This document shows, in pieces, positions 45,371-54,418 of a stretch of DNA of 64,000 nucleotides (positions within the stretch are counted from its first letter, which is position 1; every line of letters begins with the position of its first letter). The DNA lies in NCBI GenBank assembly GCA_965213765.1, contig OZ243926.1, forward strand, positions 1,364,001 through 1,428,000, in the 5' to 3' direction. Both the position numbers and the translations under genes were made by a program. The notes under the pieces were generated by a model. That model ran no database searches. It saw only the letters and a list, made by a program, of their open reading frames with translations, and was not told where the DNA came from. The stretch is from JAJDXO01 sp965213765 (GTDB taxonomy: Bacteria > Pseudomonadota > Alphaproteobacteria > Rhodospirillales > UBA2165).

Positions 45371-46046
45371 ATCGGGCTCGTTTACCGCGGTTCCTCAGGG
45401 GTCAGGCGTGCACCCTCCACCCGTGCCTTGCGGGCGCCGCCTGAACACCCCATTTCGTTTTCCGGACAATGATGCCGAAAAAGGCCTGGTTTTACGGCCT
45501 TTTCTCCTTCGGACCGGCGGCAAATCCCTTTCGTGTTCCGATCTAACACCGAGCCTTCCAAATACCGGACAATCACGGTCGGTTTGCACACTCTTTGTGG
45601 TAGCCGCCGCGGGCGGAACGTTGGCTTCACCAAGGTGGATCAGGATGGGGGAACGGGGAAACGGCTACAGCGCCCCGAATACGCCCGGCAATACAATTAG
45701 CACCAGAGCGCCCAATGCCGCCATCTGGTACCCAATCATCCGGATCGGCGCGAAGATGGTCGTCATTCGAAGGCGAATGCACGTCGAGGTGTTTCGAGTC
45801 ACACTCAATGGGCTGGGAGGGTTCCATATGGGGAATCCCGGCTTAAAGTAGGGAGCGTGTTAATTCTGTCGCGACTGAGCACTCGTAATTCGTCCCATTT
45901 TCTCATTGAATTCCGATGAACGCCATCCCTTCCGCGTATCCCTGATCGGCGAGCAGAAAAGTGTTGAGTGCCCGGCTGGGCCATTGCTTACAATGAGTTA
46001 GTCCCTCTAACCCGCCCCTTGGGGCGTCACCAGCCGGGTGAAGACT
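45371..46046. other. Long spacer without a convincing gene
   Basis: 676 bp. A minus-strand ORF of 33 codons (TIFAPIRMIGYQMAALGALV) ending near 45667 is hydrophobic but too short to support. Low-complexity ORFs on the plus strand are not recognised. Confidence 0.35.
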
Positions 46047-46193
46047 ATGGTCCTGCCTTATCGCTCTCCGATCAAGCTCGAAGTGTCTCGGGAGGGCCCG
46101 GCGTCGACGGCGCGCGGCGGGCTGGTGTTGCTGTTCGAAGTGCTTGCGGCGAAGCGCATCCTGGTCGGTCTCCCACGCATGCCCGGCCGGTAA
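46047..46193 (+). pseudogene. Possible transposase N-terminus
   Basis: 48 codons, MVLPYRSPIKLEVSREGPAS then GLVLLFEVLAAKRILVGLPR. The style is that of an IS1380-like N-terminus that quickly ends. The attribution is weak. Confidence 0.3.
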
Positions 46194-46199
46194 ATCGCG

Positions 46200-46501
46200 A
46201 CTCTGAACCGGAGGGGGCGGACGGCTGTGACACGGACCAGTGCTATGTCGACACCCGCGGGGCCGCGAAGCGGCTCGGGCTGGCCCCGGGCACGCTGGCC
46301 CGCTACCGGATCACCGGAGAAGGTCCCTGGTTTTACCGTTTAGGCCGCTGCGTGCGCTACCGGGGGGACGATCTGGAGGAATGGGCCGCCCGGGCGCAGG
46401 AAACACCGGAACGGAGGCGTCCGCGCCGGGGACGAGGCCGCACGGTGGGCATCGTCGTGAGCCCGGGCGTCCCCGGATGCTGGAATGTCCGTTATGTTTG
46501 A
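46200..46501 (+). CDS. AlpA/excisionase-like HTH protein
   Basis: Core: CYVDTRGAAKRLGLAPGTLA, then WFYRLGRCVRYRGDDLEEWA. This is the compact winged HTH of the excisionase/AlpA type, which commonly belongs to integrated elements. The basic C-terminal tail contains RRRPRRGRGR. No good start codon is visible near the domain, so the 5' end may be lost. It overlaps the next ORF by 17 nt. Confidence 0.6.
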
Positions 46502-46835
46502 CACCGACGATTTGCTCCGGACGCTCGTGTGGGCCGGGATCTGCACCGCCGGCATCGCGCTCGCACTCGGCACGACCGGGCACGACTGGTACGCCGCCTG
46601 GAAGTTCAACGTGGCCAAGATGATGCTGGGCCTGCCCCCGCGCGGATGTCGCTTTCCAGTCGTCCGCGTTGTCGGTCGTGTTGCTGGCAGTATCGGAAAA
46701 CCCGTCGATGTCGCGGCGCCTGAAGTGGTACCGCCGGGCAATATCTTGGACGGAGCGGCCGAATTCATGCGGAAACTGCGTCTGGTCTTCAAACGTGCGT
46801 CGGCAAGCGGCGCAAGAATCCAGTCACGAGGCTAG
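46485..46835 (+). CDS. Small membrane-anchored protein next to HTH gene
   Basis: 116 residues with one TM helix (TLVWAGICTAGIALALGTTG) and a basic soluble part (RFPVVRVVGRVAGSIGKPVD). It overlaps the HTH gene and is probably translated with it. Family unknown. Anchored small proteins of this kind occur in conjugation regions, but nothing else of such a system is present. Confidence 0.5.
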   Translation: MSVMFDTDDLLRTLVWAGICTAGIALALGTTGHDWYAAWKFNVAKMMLGLPPRGCRFPVVRVVGRVAGSIGKPVDVAAPEVVPPGNILDGAAEFMRKLRLVFKRASASGARIQSRG

Positions 46836-47017
46836 CACGAGCACGGCTACGGGGGGCGGGCTTTAGGCGGCTTTGGGGCATTGTCAGACCCGCGATATGG
46901 TCACCAGATCCGGCCTTGCGGTTACACTTGTTTCTGTTATTGTCGATATTACACTTGATGAGCGGGCCCGCCCACCGCGAGCGAGACCCTTGGCCATTGC
47001 AGGAGAGGAGGATCGGG

Positions 47018-47473
47018 ATGAGCAACGCTACAGACGCGGTAGACTTGGGACACCGTCTTCCGACGCGGGACGAGATCGCGTGCGCAGCCCAAGCGGTAAC
47101 GGCACTTGGAGACGCGCGGGCCGGAAACGGCGTCCTCGCCATTCATCGCGAAGACGGCGAGGCCGTTCGCCTGGCACCTGCGATCGCCGACCTGGTGATC
47201 GAACTTCTGGGCGGTGTCGCGTCAGGCCAAACCGTCACGCTGGTTCCGGCCGGCGCGATGTTGACCACGCAGCAGGCGGCCGACATCCTGGGCGTCTCGC
47301 GTCCGCACCTCAGCAAACTCCTCAAGTTGGGCAAGATCCCGTTCGTTTCGGTCGGTTCGCACCGGCGCGTCATGCACGCCGATCTGATGGCCTACATGGA
47401 CCGTCGCGCCGCCGCGCGCCATGCGGCACTCGACGACCTCGCCCGTCTCGGTCAGGAGTTCGATGCGTCTTGA
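47018..47473 (+). CDS. Antitoxin with excisionase-type HTH
   Basis: 151 residues from ATG at 47018 after AGGAGAGGAGG. The C-terminal half is an excisionase-family HTH (MLTTQQAADILGVSRPHLSK, then GKIPFVSVGSHRRVMHADLM). The stop TGA overlaps the TTG start of the PIN gene, a coupling typical of toxin-antitoxin operons. The N-terminal half probably contacts the toxin or dimerises; that is inferred. Confidence 0.8.
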   Translation: MSNATDAVDLGHRLPTRDEIACAAQAVTALGDARAGNGVLAIHREDGEAVRLAPAIADLVIELLGGVASGQTVTLVPAGAMLTTQQAADILGVSRPHLSKLLKLGKIPFVSVGSHRRVMHADLMAYMDRRAAARHAALDDLARLGQEFDAS

Positions 47474-48060
47474 CGCGGCTCGCGGATCCTCGTGTCGCCC
47501 TGCTGGACGCCAATGTCCTGTTTCCATTCCGCAAGAGGGATATTCTCTTGCGTTTCCACCACGCCGGCTTGTTCCGGGCACGATGGACCGAACGCATTCT
47601 TGACGAGTGGACGCTGAACCTCCTCGAACAGAAGCCGCATCTCGAACCGAGTGTCCGCTCCCAGCGCCACGCTATGCGCGAGCATTTTGGGGAGGCGGTG
47701 GTTACCGGATACGAGCCGTTAATCGGGACGCTCGAACTTCCGGATGCGGACGACCGCCACGTCCTGGCGGCGGCGATCCGCTGCGGCGCGCAATGCATCG
47801 TCACCGACAACCTGTCCGACTTTCCGGCCGAGGTCCTCGCAAAATTCCATATCGCGGCGGCCGATGCCGACGGGTTTCTGTCTCGGACGTTCGATCTCTA
47901 TCCTTCCGAGGCGCTTGGCGTGCTGCACTCCCTTCGGAAGGCGTACAGCAATCCTCCCTTCACGCCGTTGGAGTTCGTTTGCGATCTGACGGCGAAGGGG
48001 CTTCCCCGGCTGGCTGCGCAGACGGAGGAGCACTGGGACAAGCTCGAGGAGAGAGCATAG
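47470..48060 (+). CDS. PIN-domain toxin
   Basis: 196 residues from TTG at 47470. VALLDANVLFPFRKRDIL holds the first catalytic Asp, ELPDADDRHVLAAAIRCGAQ the middle acidic group, and CIVTDNLSDFPAEVLAKF the last Asp pair. Longer than small VapC toxins, it matches the PIN proteins paired with excisionase-type antitoxins. RNA cleavage is the expected activity. Confidence 0.8.
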   Translation: MTRLADPRVALLDANVLFPFRKRDILLRFHHAGLFRARWTERILDEWTLNLLEQKPHLEPSVRSQRHAMREHFGEAVVTGYEPLIGTLELPDADDRHVLAAAIRCGAQCIVTDNLSDFPAEVLAKFHIAAADADGFLSRTFDLYPSEALGVLHSLRKAYSNPPFTPLEFVCDLTAKGLPRLAAQTEEHWDKLEERA

Positions 48061-48221
48061 CGCCGCCGGTAATCGTCTCGTCTCCGCTCTTCCAAACGTT
48101 TTCCGGGCTCAAGAGAACGTCCCCCCAAGACCTTCGGGGACGAGCGAAAGCTGTCCTCGCCAAGGCATTTCGGTGCTGCCCTCAGCCCGAAGGAAGCATT
48201 GAATCGTAGGCGACAGCGGGG

Positions 48222-48653
48222 ATATTGGAGCGGCGGCCGAGGGCTATTCGGGCGCATCTCCGAGCTACCAGATTGGTATCCTGTAGGAAATCCCATAGTT
48301 CCCTGGAGAACCGCATCAAAAAATCGCTAACGGTTTCAATAGGATAGCAGCGGTTCTCCAGAGCATCTACTCATCCCGGCATACGTCTGGCGCCACCTGT
48401 CGCCAATTGGCCCCGAAACTGTACGTCTAGCGTACGCATGCGCCCGATTCACCATCGGTGCGTCAGGTGTGACGAAACAACCGCTCCGCGGTCCAGAAGG
48501 CTAAAATCGTGCAGCGATGTTCATGGGGGCATCGACGCCGTCGAAGACGGCGGAGGGGAGCCGCCACGGCGATTAAGTGGCGGCTGGTGCGGACACTGCC
48601 ATGGGACGGCGTGTCGCGCGCGGTGACGGCGGGCTCGCCGGGAGCGCCGTCAC
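48222..48653. repeat. Structured ~430-bp repeat, copy B
   Basis: Partner of 40480-40914. It has a perfect 12-bp inverted repeat CTGGAGAACCGC (48303-48314) and GCGGTTCTCCAG (48350-48361). The 31-nt terminal hairpin GTGACGGCG/CGCCGTCAC (48623-48653) differs from copy A at two stem positions, with matching changes on the other side. It lies after the PIN toxin and before a broken HigA-like gene. Confidence 0.75.
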
Positions 48654-48725
48654 GAAGATCGGCGGCAGTGCCCGCGGCGGTGCGGACGGCAACGCCGGCG
48701 GCAGCAGACGGGAGCCCTGGCGCCG

Positions 48726-48893
48726 GTGAACCGCATCACCGGGATTCTCAATGGTCGGCGCGCCATCACCGGCGACACGGCGCTCAGGCTCGCGAGGTTT
48801 TCCCGGGCAGGCCGGACGTCCGGCGAGCAGCTAGCCACCTCCGGTATCGGGATTGCGCCCTGTCGTGCATTCGCCGTAGGTAGTCGACCGTGA
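48726..48893 (+). pseudogene. HigA-like antitoxin fragment
   Basis: NRITGILNGRRAITGDTALR, then LARFSR, matches the recognition-helix half of HigA-family XRE antitoxins. The N-terminal helices are lost and the C-terminus runs into unrelated sequence (SGIGIAPCRAFAVGSRP). It is not functional as it stands. Confidence 0.55.
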
Positions 48894-48984
48894 CGGGCAA
48901 CGGCTCGACCATTGCCAGTGGAATACCGCCCGACTTCGTCAACGCTGTGCCGGGCGTGATCGCGCAGACTGTGGAGAGATGTCG

Positions 48985-49071
48985 ATGAAGATACTGCTTT
49001 TCCCGGCCACCCTCGCAGCCTTTGCGCTGCCCGGCGTTTCCCTCGTTTACTTCCCTCGGGGCCCCCACTAA
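48985..49071 (+). CDS. 28-residue hydrophobic peptide ORF
   Basis: MKILLFPATLAAFALPGVSL ends YFPRGPH. It has the look of a signal peptide that stops early. It lies 45 bp upstream of a lipoprotein gene in the same direction. It could be a leader peptide or the start of a decayed gene. Confidence 0.3.
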   Translation: MKILLFPATLAAFALPGVSLVYFPRGPH

Positions 49072-49116
49072 GCTCGGCGGTGTCCGGCCCGGTTCCGGGC
49101 CCATCGGAGGAAGAAT

Positions 49117-49449
49117 TTGCGGTTTTCGGCATTCAGGTCTCGCGGCGGGATTGGAGCGGTAGCGCTGATCATTCTGCTCTCCGCCTGTCAGACCCAAGTG
49201 TCGCAATTGCCGCCCCCGGTGCAGACCCCGGACCGGGTGCCGCCGTCCCAGACGCAAGCACCCCAGCGGCCTTGTTGCGGCTGTAACGCGAACACCGCGG
49301 ATGACTGGAAATGCTGCATGACCTCGACCGGGCAATGGTGCTGCCCGATTGCAAGCGACGCGGCCGTCATCGCCAACGACAAGGAAACGGCGATCGACCT
49401 GAGACACGCCTTTCTGGAAATGCTGACCGCGACGGGCTTGGCCCGATAG
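49117..49449 (+). CDS. Small Cys-rich lipoprotein
   Basis: 110 residues from TTG at 49117 after GGAGGAAG. A signal peptide ends in the lipobox LLSAC, so the mature N-terminal Cys is lipidated. The short mature part has clustered Cys (CCGC, KCCM, WCCP) and a Pro-rich spacer. Not a family that I know. Secreted to the inner or outer membrane. Confidence 0.6.
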   Translation: MRFSAFRSRGGIGAVALIILLSACQTQVSQLPPPVQTPDRVPPSQTQAPQRPCCGCNANTADDWKCCMTSTGQWCCPIASDAAVIANDKETAIDLRHAFLEMLTATGLAR

Positions 49450-49701
49450 GTGTCCGAACGCGTTGCCGGCGCTTCGCGCCACGCTCAGACGGGTCGCCGA
49501 TCGCCCGTTTCCTCACAGGCCGGATATGCACATGCGGGCCGCGGAACAAGTACCGACCATACGAGCGTCCGACGCTGTCCGCCTCTGGCCGCCCATGGCC
49601 GCCCATGGCCGCGAATATCGCCCGATGGCCTTCCGGCGGGGGCTTGCATGTCCCGCAACAGTCTGATAACAATTTGATAGCCGATGACTGGAGGCGAACC
49701 C

Positions 49702-49962
49702 ATGGTGACGATCAATGTGCGGCGGCTCAACGATGACGTGGCGGATCGCCTCAAACAGCGTGCGGCGCGGAACAACCGCTCCCTGGAGGGCGAGGCGCGC
49801 CACATCCTGCAATGCGCGGCCGACGACGACATGGCGGCGAAACGCGCCCGCTTCCTGGAGGCATCGGACCGGCTGCGGGAGAAGACCAGGGGCCGCAAGC
49901 AAACCCCGGCGGAAGTGCTGATCCGGGAAGACCGCGACCACGGCCATCGCGACGACTTCTGA
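49702..49962 (+). CDS. FitA/VapB-type ribbon-helix-helix antitoxin
   Basis: 86 residues. MVTINVRRLNDDVADRLKQR, then AARNNRSLEGEARHILQCA, is the FitA-like ribbon-helix-helix. The C-terminal tail (TPAEVLIREDRDHGH) is the toxin-binding part. The stop overlaps the toxin start as TGATG. The GTG one codon later is an alternative start. Confidence 0.85.
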   Translation: MVTINVRRLNDDVADRLKQRAARNNRSLEGEARHILQCAADDDMAAKRARFLEASDRLREKTRGRKQTPAEVLIREDRDHGHRDDF

Positions 49963-50390
49963 TGCGCTTCGTTGTCGATGCGAGCGTGGCGGTCAAATTG
50001 CTGGTCGACGAGGCCGATTCGGATGCCGCGCGGGAACTGGCGGCGAGCGGCCAGGAGCTGCATGCACCGCGCCTGATGGCTTCCGAGGTCGCCAATGCGC
50101 TGTGGCGCAAGGCGAGGGTGGGCGAGATGGAGCGCGCCGATGCCGGCGCCGCGCTGGCCTTGATGACCGATATGCCGGTGCGCTGGAACGACGACGAGCT
50201 TGTCTCCGCCGATGCGGTCCGTCTGGCGCTGGCCCTCGACCACCCGGTTTACGACTGCGTGTATCTCGCGCTCGCCCATCGTATCGGCGCGACCGTGGTC
50301 ACGGCGGACAGCCGATTCGTGACGGCCGTTTCATCGACCGAGCATGGCGAGGCCGTGGTGACGCTGGCCGATTACGCGAGTGCGCGATGA
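49962..50390 (+). CDS. VapC-type PIN toxin
   Basis: 142 residues. MRFVVDASVAVKLLVDEADS holds Asp in VVDAS. LMASEVANALWRKARVGEM holds the Glu. HPVYDCVYLALAHRIGATVV and TADSRF hold the last two Asp. A complete PIN active site of the FitB/VapC kind. Intact pair with the preceding antitoxin. Confidence 0.88.
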   Translation: MRFVVDASVAVKLLVDEADSDAARELAASGQELHAPRLMASEVANALWRKARVGEMERADAGAALALMTDMPVRWNDDELVSADAVRLALALDHPVYDCVYLALAHRIGATVVTADSRFVTAVSSTEHGEAVVTLADYASAR

Positions 50391-50565
50391 TCGCGGTAAT
50401 ATTTTTTCATCGTAGTCAAACGCGGCCACAGCGTGACAGGGCGTGCCATGCGCGGACAAGTGTATGATTCCATGCAGGGAATTCAATACCGGCCGAGTTT
50501 GACAGGGCCGGTTTTGAGGTCCAAATCGAATCCCGGAAACGCAGTATTGCGGGAGACGCCGGGAG

Positions 50566-50871
50566 ATGCCAGAAAGCGAGGATCGCGGGATTGCCGCCAT
50601 GCGCGGCGTGGTTGCCAACGACAACCCCGGATCGGGATTCCCCGGATCGGGATTCCCCGGATCGAGATTCCCCGGATCGAGATTCCCCGGCTCGGCGTCC
50701 CCCGGGTCAGGTCCGGGGCGGGCTGGGACAGATGGCGGGGCCGAGGCGCGGATCGATGCCGCCGTGATGACGCTGGCCCGGCTGATCGGCCGGCGCATCG
50801 CGCGCGGGGAACTGGAGAGGTTTGATGCCGCCAACGACAACGCGCCGGATACGGAGGCGCACGAAGGATAG
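50566..50871 (+). CDS. Small protein upstream of recombinase, with FPGSG repeats
   Basis: 101 residues. The N-terminal half has five tandem Pro-Gly-Ser units (15-bp repeats). The C-terminal half (AVMTLARLIGRRIARGELER, then FDAANDN) is of the type often found just before serine recombinases in alphaproteobacteria. An ATG at 50599 is another possible start. It lies 13 bp before the recombinase ATG. Confidence 0.6.
   Translation: MPESEDRGIAAMRGVVANDNPGSGFPGSGFPGSRFPGSRFPGSASPGSGPGRAGTDGGAEARIDAAVMTLARLIGRRIARGELERFDAANDNAPDTEAHEG
50625..50699. repeat. Five tandem 15-bp units
   Basis: CCCCGGATCGGGATT, twice identical, then two copies with one change and a fifth more diverged. In frame, coding for Pro-Gly-Ser-Gly/Arg-Phe. 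Copy number can vary without changing the frame. Confidence 0.8.
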
Positions 50872-50884
50872 GAGACCGGAAGCC

Positions 50885-52567
50885 ATGACCCTGCGCTGTG
50901 CGCTTTACGCCCGCTACTCGTCCGACCAGCAGCGGGCGGCATCGATCGAGGACCAGTTCCGGGTGTGCCGCGAGCGCGCGGCGCGGGAGAACTGGAAGAT
51001 CGCGGGCGCGTACAAGGACTCCGCCGTCTCGGGCGCCAGCATGATCCTCCGTCCGGGCATCCAGGCGCTGCTGGAGGATGCGCGGCGCGGCCTGTTCGAG
51101 ATCGTGGTCGCCGAAGCGCTCGACCGGGTGAGCCGCGACCAGGCGGATGTGGCAACGCTGTACAAGCACCTGAAGTTCGCCGGCGTGATGATCGTTACCC
51201 TGTCCGAAGGCGAGATCAACGAACTCCATGTCGGGCTCAAGGGGACGATGAACGCGCTGTTCCTGAAGGACCTCGCGGCGAAGACCCACCGGGGGCTCAG
51301 GGGCCGGGTCGAGCAGGGCCGCTCGGGCGGCGGGCTCTGCTACGGCTACGACGTGGTGAAGTCGTTCGACGGCTCGGGCGATCCGGTCCGCGGCGGGCGG
51401 ACCATCAACCAAACCGAGGCCGAAACCGTGCGCCGGGTGTTCCGGGAGTTTGCCGACGGTGCCAGCCCGCGCACGGTCGCGCGGCGGCTGAACGAAGAGA
51501 AGATCCCCGGCCCCTCGGGCAGGCTCTGGATGGATACCACCATCCGGGGCCACGCCAAGCGGGGCACCGGCCTGATCAACAACGAGCTTTATATCGGCAG
51601 GCTGGTGTGGAACCGGCTGCACTACGTCAAGAACCCGGAGACCGGCAAGCGGGTGTCGCGGATCAACCCGCCCGGGGACTGGATCGTCAGGGAGGTCCCC
51701 GAGCTCCGCATCGTCGACGACGCGCTATGGAAGGCGGTCAAGCACCGCCAGGGCGAAATCACCGAGCAATACGCCACAATCATCGAGGCCACACAGAGTG
51801 CACGGGCCAACCGGCTGAACGGCGCCCACCGGCCCCGCCACCTGCTCTCGGGCCTGCTCGAATGCGGTGTCTGCGGCGGCCCCTATTCCATGCGCGGCCA
51901 GGACCGCTACGGCTGCTCGAACCACATCATGACCGGCGCCTGCTCCAACGGCAGGGGCATCCGGCGCTCGGTCATCGAGGAACGCGTCCTTACCGGTCTG
52001 AAGGACCGGCTGATGGCGCCCGAAGCGGCCGCCGAGGCGATGCGGGCCTATGCCGGGGAGACCAACCGGATCAACCGGGAGCGCCGCGCCTCGGGGGCGG
52101 GCGAGAGGAAGGAGCTGGCCGGCGTCGAGAAGAAGATCGCCGCCATGATCGCGGTCATCGAGGACGGCGGCTATGTCCGGGGCATGGTGGACCGGCTGCG
52201 CGAGCTGGAGGCGCGCCAGGACGAGCTGAACGAACGGCTTTCCGCCACGCCCGCCGACCTCCCGGACATCCACCCCAACATCGGGGACGTCTACCGGCGC
52301 AAGGTGGAGCGGCTCGCCGAGGCGCTGGACCACGCGGAAGACCGCGACGCGGCGGCGTCCGCCATAAGGGGCCTGATCGAGCGCATCGTGCTCACCCCCG
52401 GCGAGAAGTGGGCCGAGATGGACGCCGTGCTATACGGCGATCTCGGGACGATCCTCGAATGGGCGGGAAACGGGAGCCAAAACACGAAGACCGGCCTCCC
52501 CATGCCGGAGATGTCGGTCTCGGTGGTTGCGGGGGTTGGATTTGAACCAACGACCTTCAGGTTATGA
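50885..52567 (+). CDS. Serine recombinase, tRNA-site type
   Basis: 560 residues from ATG at 50885. The resolvase domain starts MTLRCALYARYSSDQQRAAS with Ser in YARYSS. EALDRVSRDQADVATLYKHL completes the catalytic core. Recombinase domain: GHAKRGTGLINNELYIGRLV. Zn ribbon: LLECGVCGGPYSMRGQDRYG-CSNH. A coiled coil follows. The last residues GVGFEPTTFRL are translated from the antisense of a tRNA 3' end, a familiar signature of recombinases whose gene ends in the attachment site. It probably drives an element that lies to its left. Confidence 0.88.
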   Translation: MTLRCALYARYSSDQQRAASIEDQFRVCRERAARENWKIAGAYKDSAVSGASMILRPGIQALLEDARRGLFEIVVAEALDRVSRDQADVATLYKHLKFAGVMIVTLSEGEINELHVGLKGTMNALFLKDLAAKTHRGLRGRVEQGRSGGGLCYGYDVVKSFDGSGDPVRGGRTINQTEAETVRRVFREFADGASPRTVARRLNEEKIPGPSGRLWMDTTIRGHAKRGTGLINNELYIGRLVWNRLHYVKNPETGKRVSRINPPGDWIVREVPELRIVDDALWKAVKHRQGEITEQYATIIEATQSARANRLNGAHRPRHLLSGLLECGVCGGPYSMRGQDRYGCSNHIMTGACSNGRGIRRSVIEERVLTGLKDRLMAPEAAAEAMRAYAGETNRINRERRASGAGERKELAGVEKKIAAMIAVIEDGGYVRGMVDRLRELEARQDELNERLSATPADLPDIHPNIGDVYRRKVERLAEALDHAEDRDAAASAIRGLIERIVLTPGEKWAEMDAVLYGDLGTILEWAGNGSQNTKTGLPMPEMSVSVVAGVGFEPTTFRL

Positions 52568-52572
52568 GCCGG
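52524..52572 (-). other. tRNA-Met 3' fragment, probable attachment site
   Basis: The minus strand reads CTCATAA (anticodon loop, CAU), then a variable loop, the T-arm GGTTCAAATCC and the acceptor end CCCCCGCAACCA. The 5' half (D-arm and acceptor 5' strand) is absent, because upstream sequence has no GCGGGGG at the needed distance. It is therefore an att remnant, not a working tRNA. Confidence 0.7.
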
Positions 52573-52791
52573 AGAGATGCTTTCCGGTCCGGAAACCGCC
52601 TCTGCTGCGCAGGGATGCGCTCACATGCGCTAGGGTATGATAAACTCCCGTTTCTTGGCGATATCTAAATCCAGCATCACACTTGAGTCACCGCCAGAGA
52701 TGCGCTCTAATGCGCAGCGGTTTACCTTGACTCGCTTGCGGTATGCTTACGGTAATGCGATATAGGGTTCTTGTCAAACAGTGTGAGAAAC

Positions 52792-53982
52792 ATGGCCAGA
52801 TTGGAATATCGGTCGATCTCCAAGCGCACGGTGGATGGGCTCCCCGTTGGGGACAAGGATACCGTGTTCTGGGATCGCGAGCTCAGCGGCTTCGGGGTCC
52901 GGGTCTATCCTTCCGGCGCCAAGGTCTATGTGGTGCAGACCCGTGCGCTGGGAAAGTCAAAACGCGTCACCCTCGGGCGGCACGGCGTGATCTCGGCCGA
53001 TCAGGCCCGCCGCAAGGCGGCCATGATCATTGCACGCATCAAGGCGGGAGAAGACCCCTCGCCCGCTCCATCCGTTTCGGTGGCCAAGCTTACCGTCGCC
53101 GATTTGGCGGAGCGCTATCTCAAGGAGCATGCCGAGGTTCATTGCAAGCCCCGGACGAGGGAGGCGTACCGCTGGTTGGTGGAGAAGTTCGTGTTGCCGA
53201 AACTGGGTAAACTGGGCATCAACGAGGTCGAGCGTGAGCATATTGCGGCGCTGCATTACGAGCACAGGGAGACGCCCTATCAGGCTAACCGCATCCTCGA
53301 GGTGGTGAGAAAGATGTTCAATCTCGCCGAAGCGTGGGGTCTGCGGCGTGACGGTGGCAATCCCTGCCGGTTCGTCCAGAAATACAAGGAACAGAAGCGC
53401 GAGCGGTTTCTCACCGAGGAAGAGTTCCGCCGCTTGGGGCAGGTTTTGAACGAGGTGGAGGCCGAGGGTTCGGAAACCCGCTCCGCGGTGACCGCCATCC
53501 GTCTGCTCATGCTCACAGGCTGTCGTCTCAACGAGATCCAGACGCTGCGCTGGGAGGATGTCGATCTGGATGCGGGAGAGTTGCGGTTGCCCGACAGCAA
53601 AACCGGCGCACGGATGGTGCCGTTATCAAGGGCGGCGGCAAGCGTGCTTTCCGCCCTGCCCCGTGATGCCGACAATCCCTGGGTCATCGTCGGCAGGAAG
53701 CCGGGCGCGCATCTTACCGACCTGCAACACCCCTGGCGGCGCATTCGCGCACGCGCCGGGCTCGATGACGTGCGAATTCATGACTTGCGCCACTCTTTTG
53801 CGTCTCGCGCCCTGGCGCTCGGCGAAAGCCTGCCCATGATTGGCAAGCTATTGGGGCACACACAGGTGCAGACAACCGGCCGCTACGCCCATCTGGCGAA
53901 TGAGTCGGTCAAGGCCTCGGGTTCCAGGATCGCCGACAGTATCGGTGCCGATATCCTGAGCGGAGAGGTGCAAACGGAATAA
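52792..53982 (+). CDS. Tyrosine integrase, intact
   Basis: 396 residues from ATG at 52792. The N-terminal DUF4102-like arm-binding domain reads RLEYRSISKRTVDGLPVGDK then SGFGVRVYPSGAKVYVVQTR. The core-binding domain follows. The catalytic domain has TGCRLNEIQTLRWEDVDLDA, HDLRHSFASRALALG and GHTQVQTTGRYAHL. It is the complete version of the chimera at 21582. It stands 219 bp right of the tRNA fragment. Two small genes follow directly. Confidence 0.9.
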   Translation: MARLEYRSISKRTVDGLPVGDKDTVFWDRELSGFGVRVYPSGAKVYVVQTRALGKSKRVTLGRHGVISADQARRKAAMIIARIKAGEDPSPAPSVSVAKLTVADLAERYLKEHAEVHCKPRTREAYRWLVEKFVLPKLGKLGINEVEREHIAALHYEHRETPYQANRILEVVRKMFNLAEAWGLRRDGGNPCRFVQKYKEQKRERFLTEEEFRRLGQVLNEVEAEGSETRSAVTAIRLLMLTGCRLNEIQTLRWEDVDLDAGELRLPDSKTGARMVPLSRAAASVLSALPRDADNPWVIVGRKPGAHLTDLQHPWRRIRARAGLDDVRIHDLRHSFASRALALGESLPMIGKLLGHTQVQTTGRYAHLANESVKASGSRIADSIGADILSGEVQTE

Positions 53983-54017
53983 TAGTATAGCTTTCTTGCC
54001 GCGCGGCGGATGCTTCT

Positions 54018-54167
54018 ATGTCCGAGATGGAAACGACTTTTATCCTGTCACTCGGCATTGGTGACGAGAATGATGATGTCTATAACGAGTTGCGCGACCA
54101 GCTCGGCGCCTTTGTTGAAACCGCAGTCGTCGAGACCGACATCGACATGGAGAACCAAGGAATCTGA
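54018..54167 (+). CDS. 49-residue protein after integrase
   Basis: MSEMETTFILSLGIGDENDD, then VYNELRDQLGAFVETAVVET. Acidic, well-formed and 2 bp before the DUF2188 ATG. The pair probably forms a small operon behind the integrase. Not recognised. Confidence 0.5.
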   Translation: MSEMETTFILSLGIGDENDDVYNELRDQLGAFVETAVVETDIDMENQGI

Positions 54168-54169
54168 AC

Positions 54170-54418
54170 ATGACCAAAGACAGAGACAGAACCGTCTATC
54201 GGCGGCCCTCGGACAACAAGTGGGTCGATAAGAGGAATGATGCGTCGCGCGGCTTCGTGTTCGACACCCAGGCGGCTGCTATCGGGTCGGGCCGGGAAAA
54301 GTTGATCAACGCCGGCGGTGGCGAGCTGACCGTCAAAGGCCGCAACGGGCGTATTCGCAGCAAGGATACGCTCGGCGGCGGCAACGATCCGGTGCCACCA
54401 CGTGATCGCGAGCATTAG
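54170..54418 (+). CDS. DUF2188 protein
   Basis: 82 residues. TVYRRPSDNKWVDKRNDASR, then FDTQAAAIGSGREKLINAGG, GELTVKGRNGRIRSKDTL. This is the DUF2188 pattern (W-V------A-------A---A), and such proteins are found in many accessory regions. Function unknown. A 46-bp piece has been copied to 26388. Confidence 0.8.
   Translation: MTKDRDRTVYRRPSDNKWVDKRNDASRGFVFDTQAAAIGSGREKLINAGGGELTVKGRNGRIRSKDTLGGGNDPVPPRDREH

Noticed and set aside
45667..45768. 33-codon hydrophobic minus-strand ORF
   Set aside because: Too short, without a ribosome-binding site or similar neighbours; could occur by chance.
49590..49620. GCCCATGGCC short repeats
   Set aside because: Only two or three overlapping copies in a GC-rich spacer; no support for function.
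50625..50699. CRISPR-like repeats
   Set aside because: Units are contiguous without spacers, 15 bp long and in frame within a coding sequence; no cas genes are anywhere in the window.
52524..52620. Complete tRNA-Met gene
   Set aside because: Only the anticodon loop, T-arm and 3' acceptor strand are present; the 5' acceptor strand and the D-arm are missing at the required distance.
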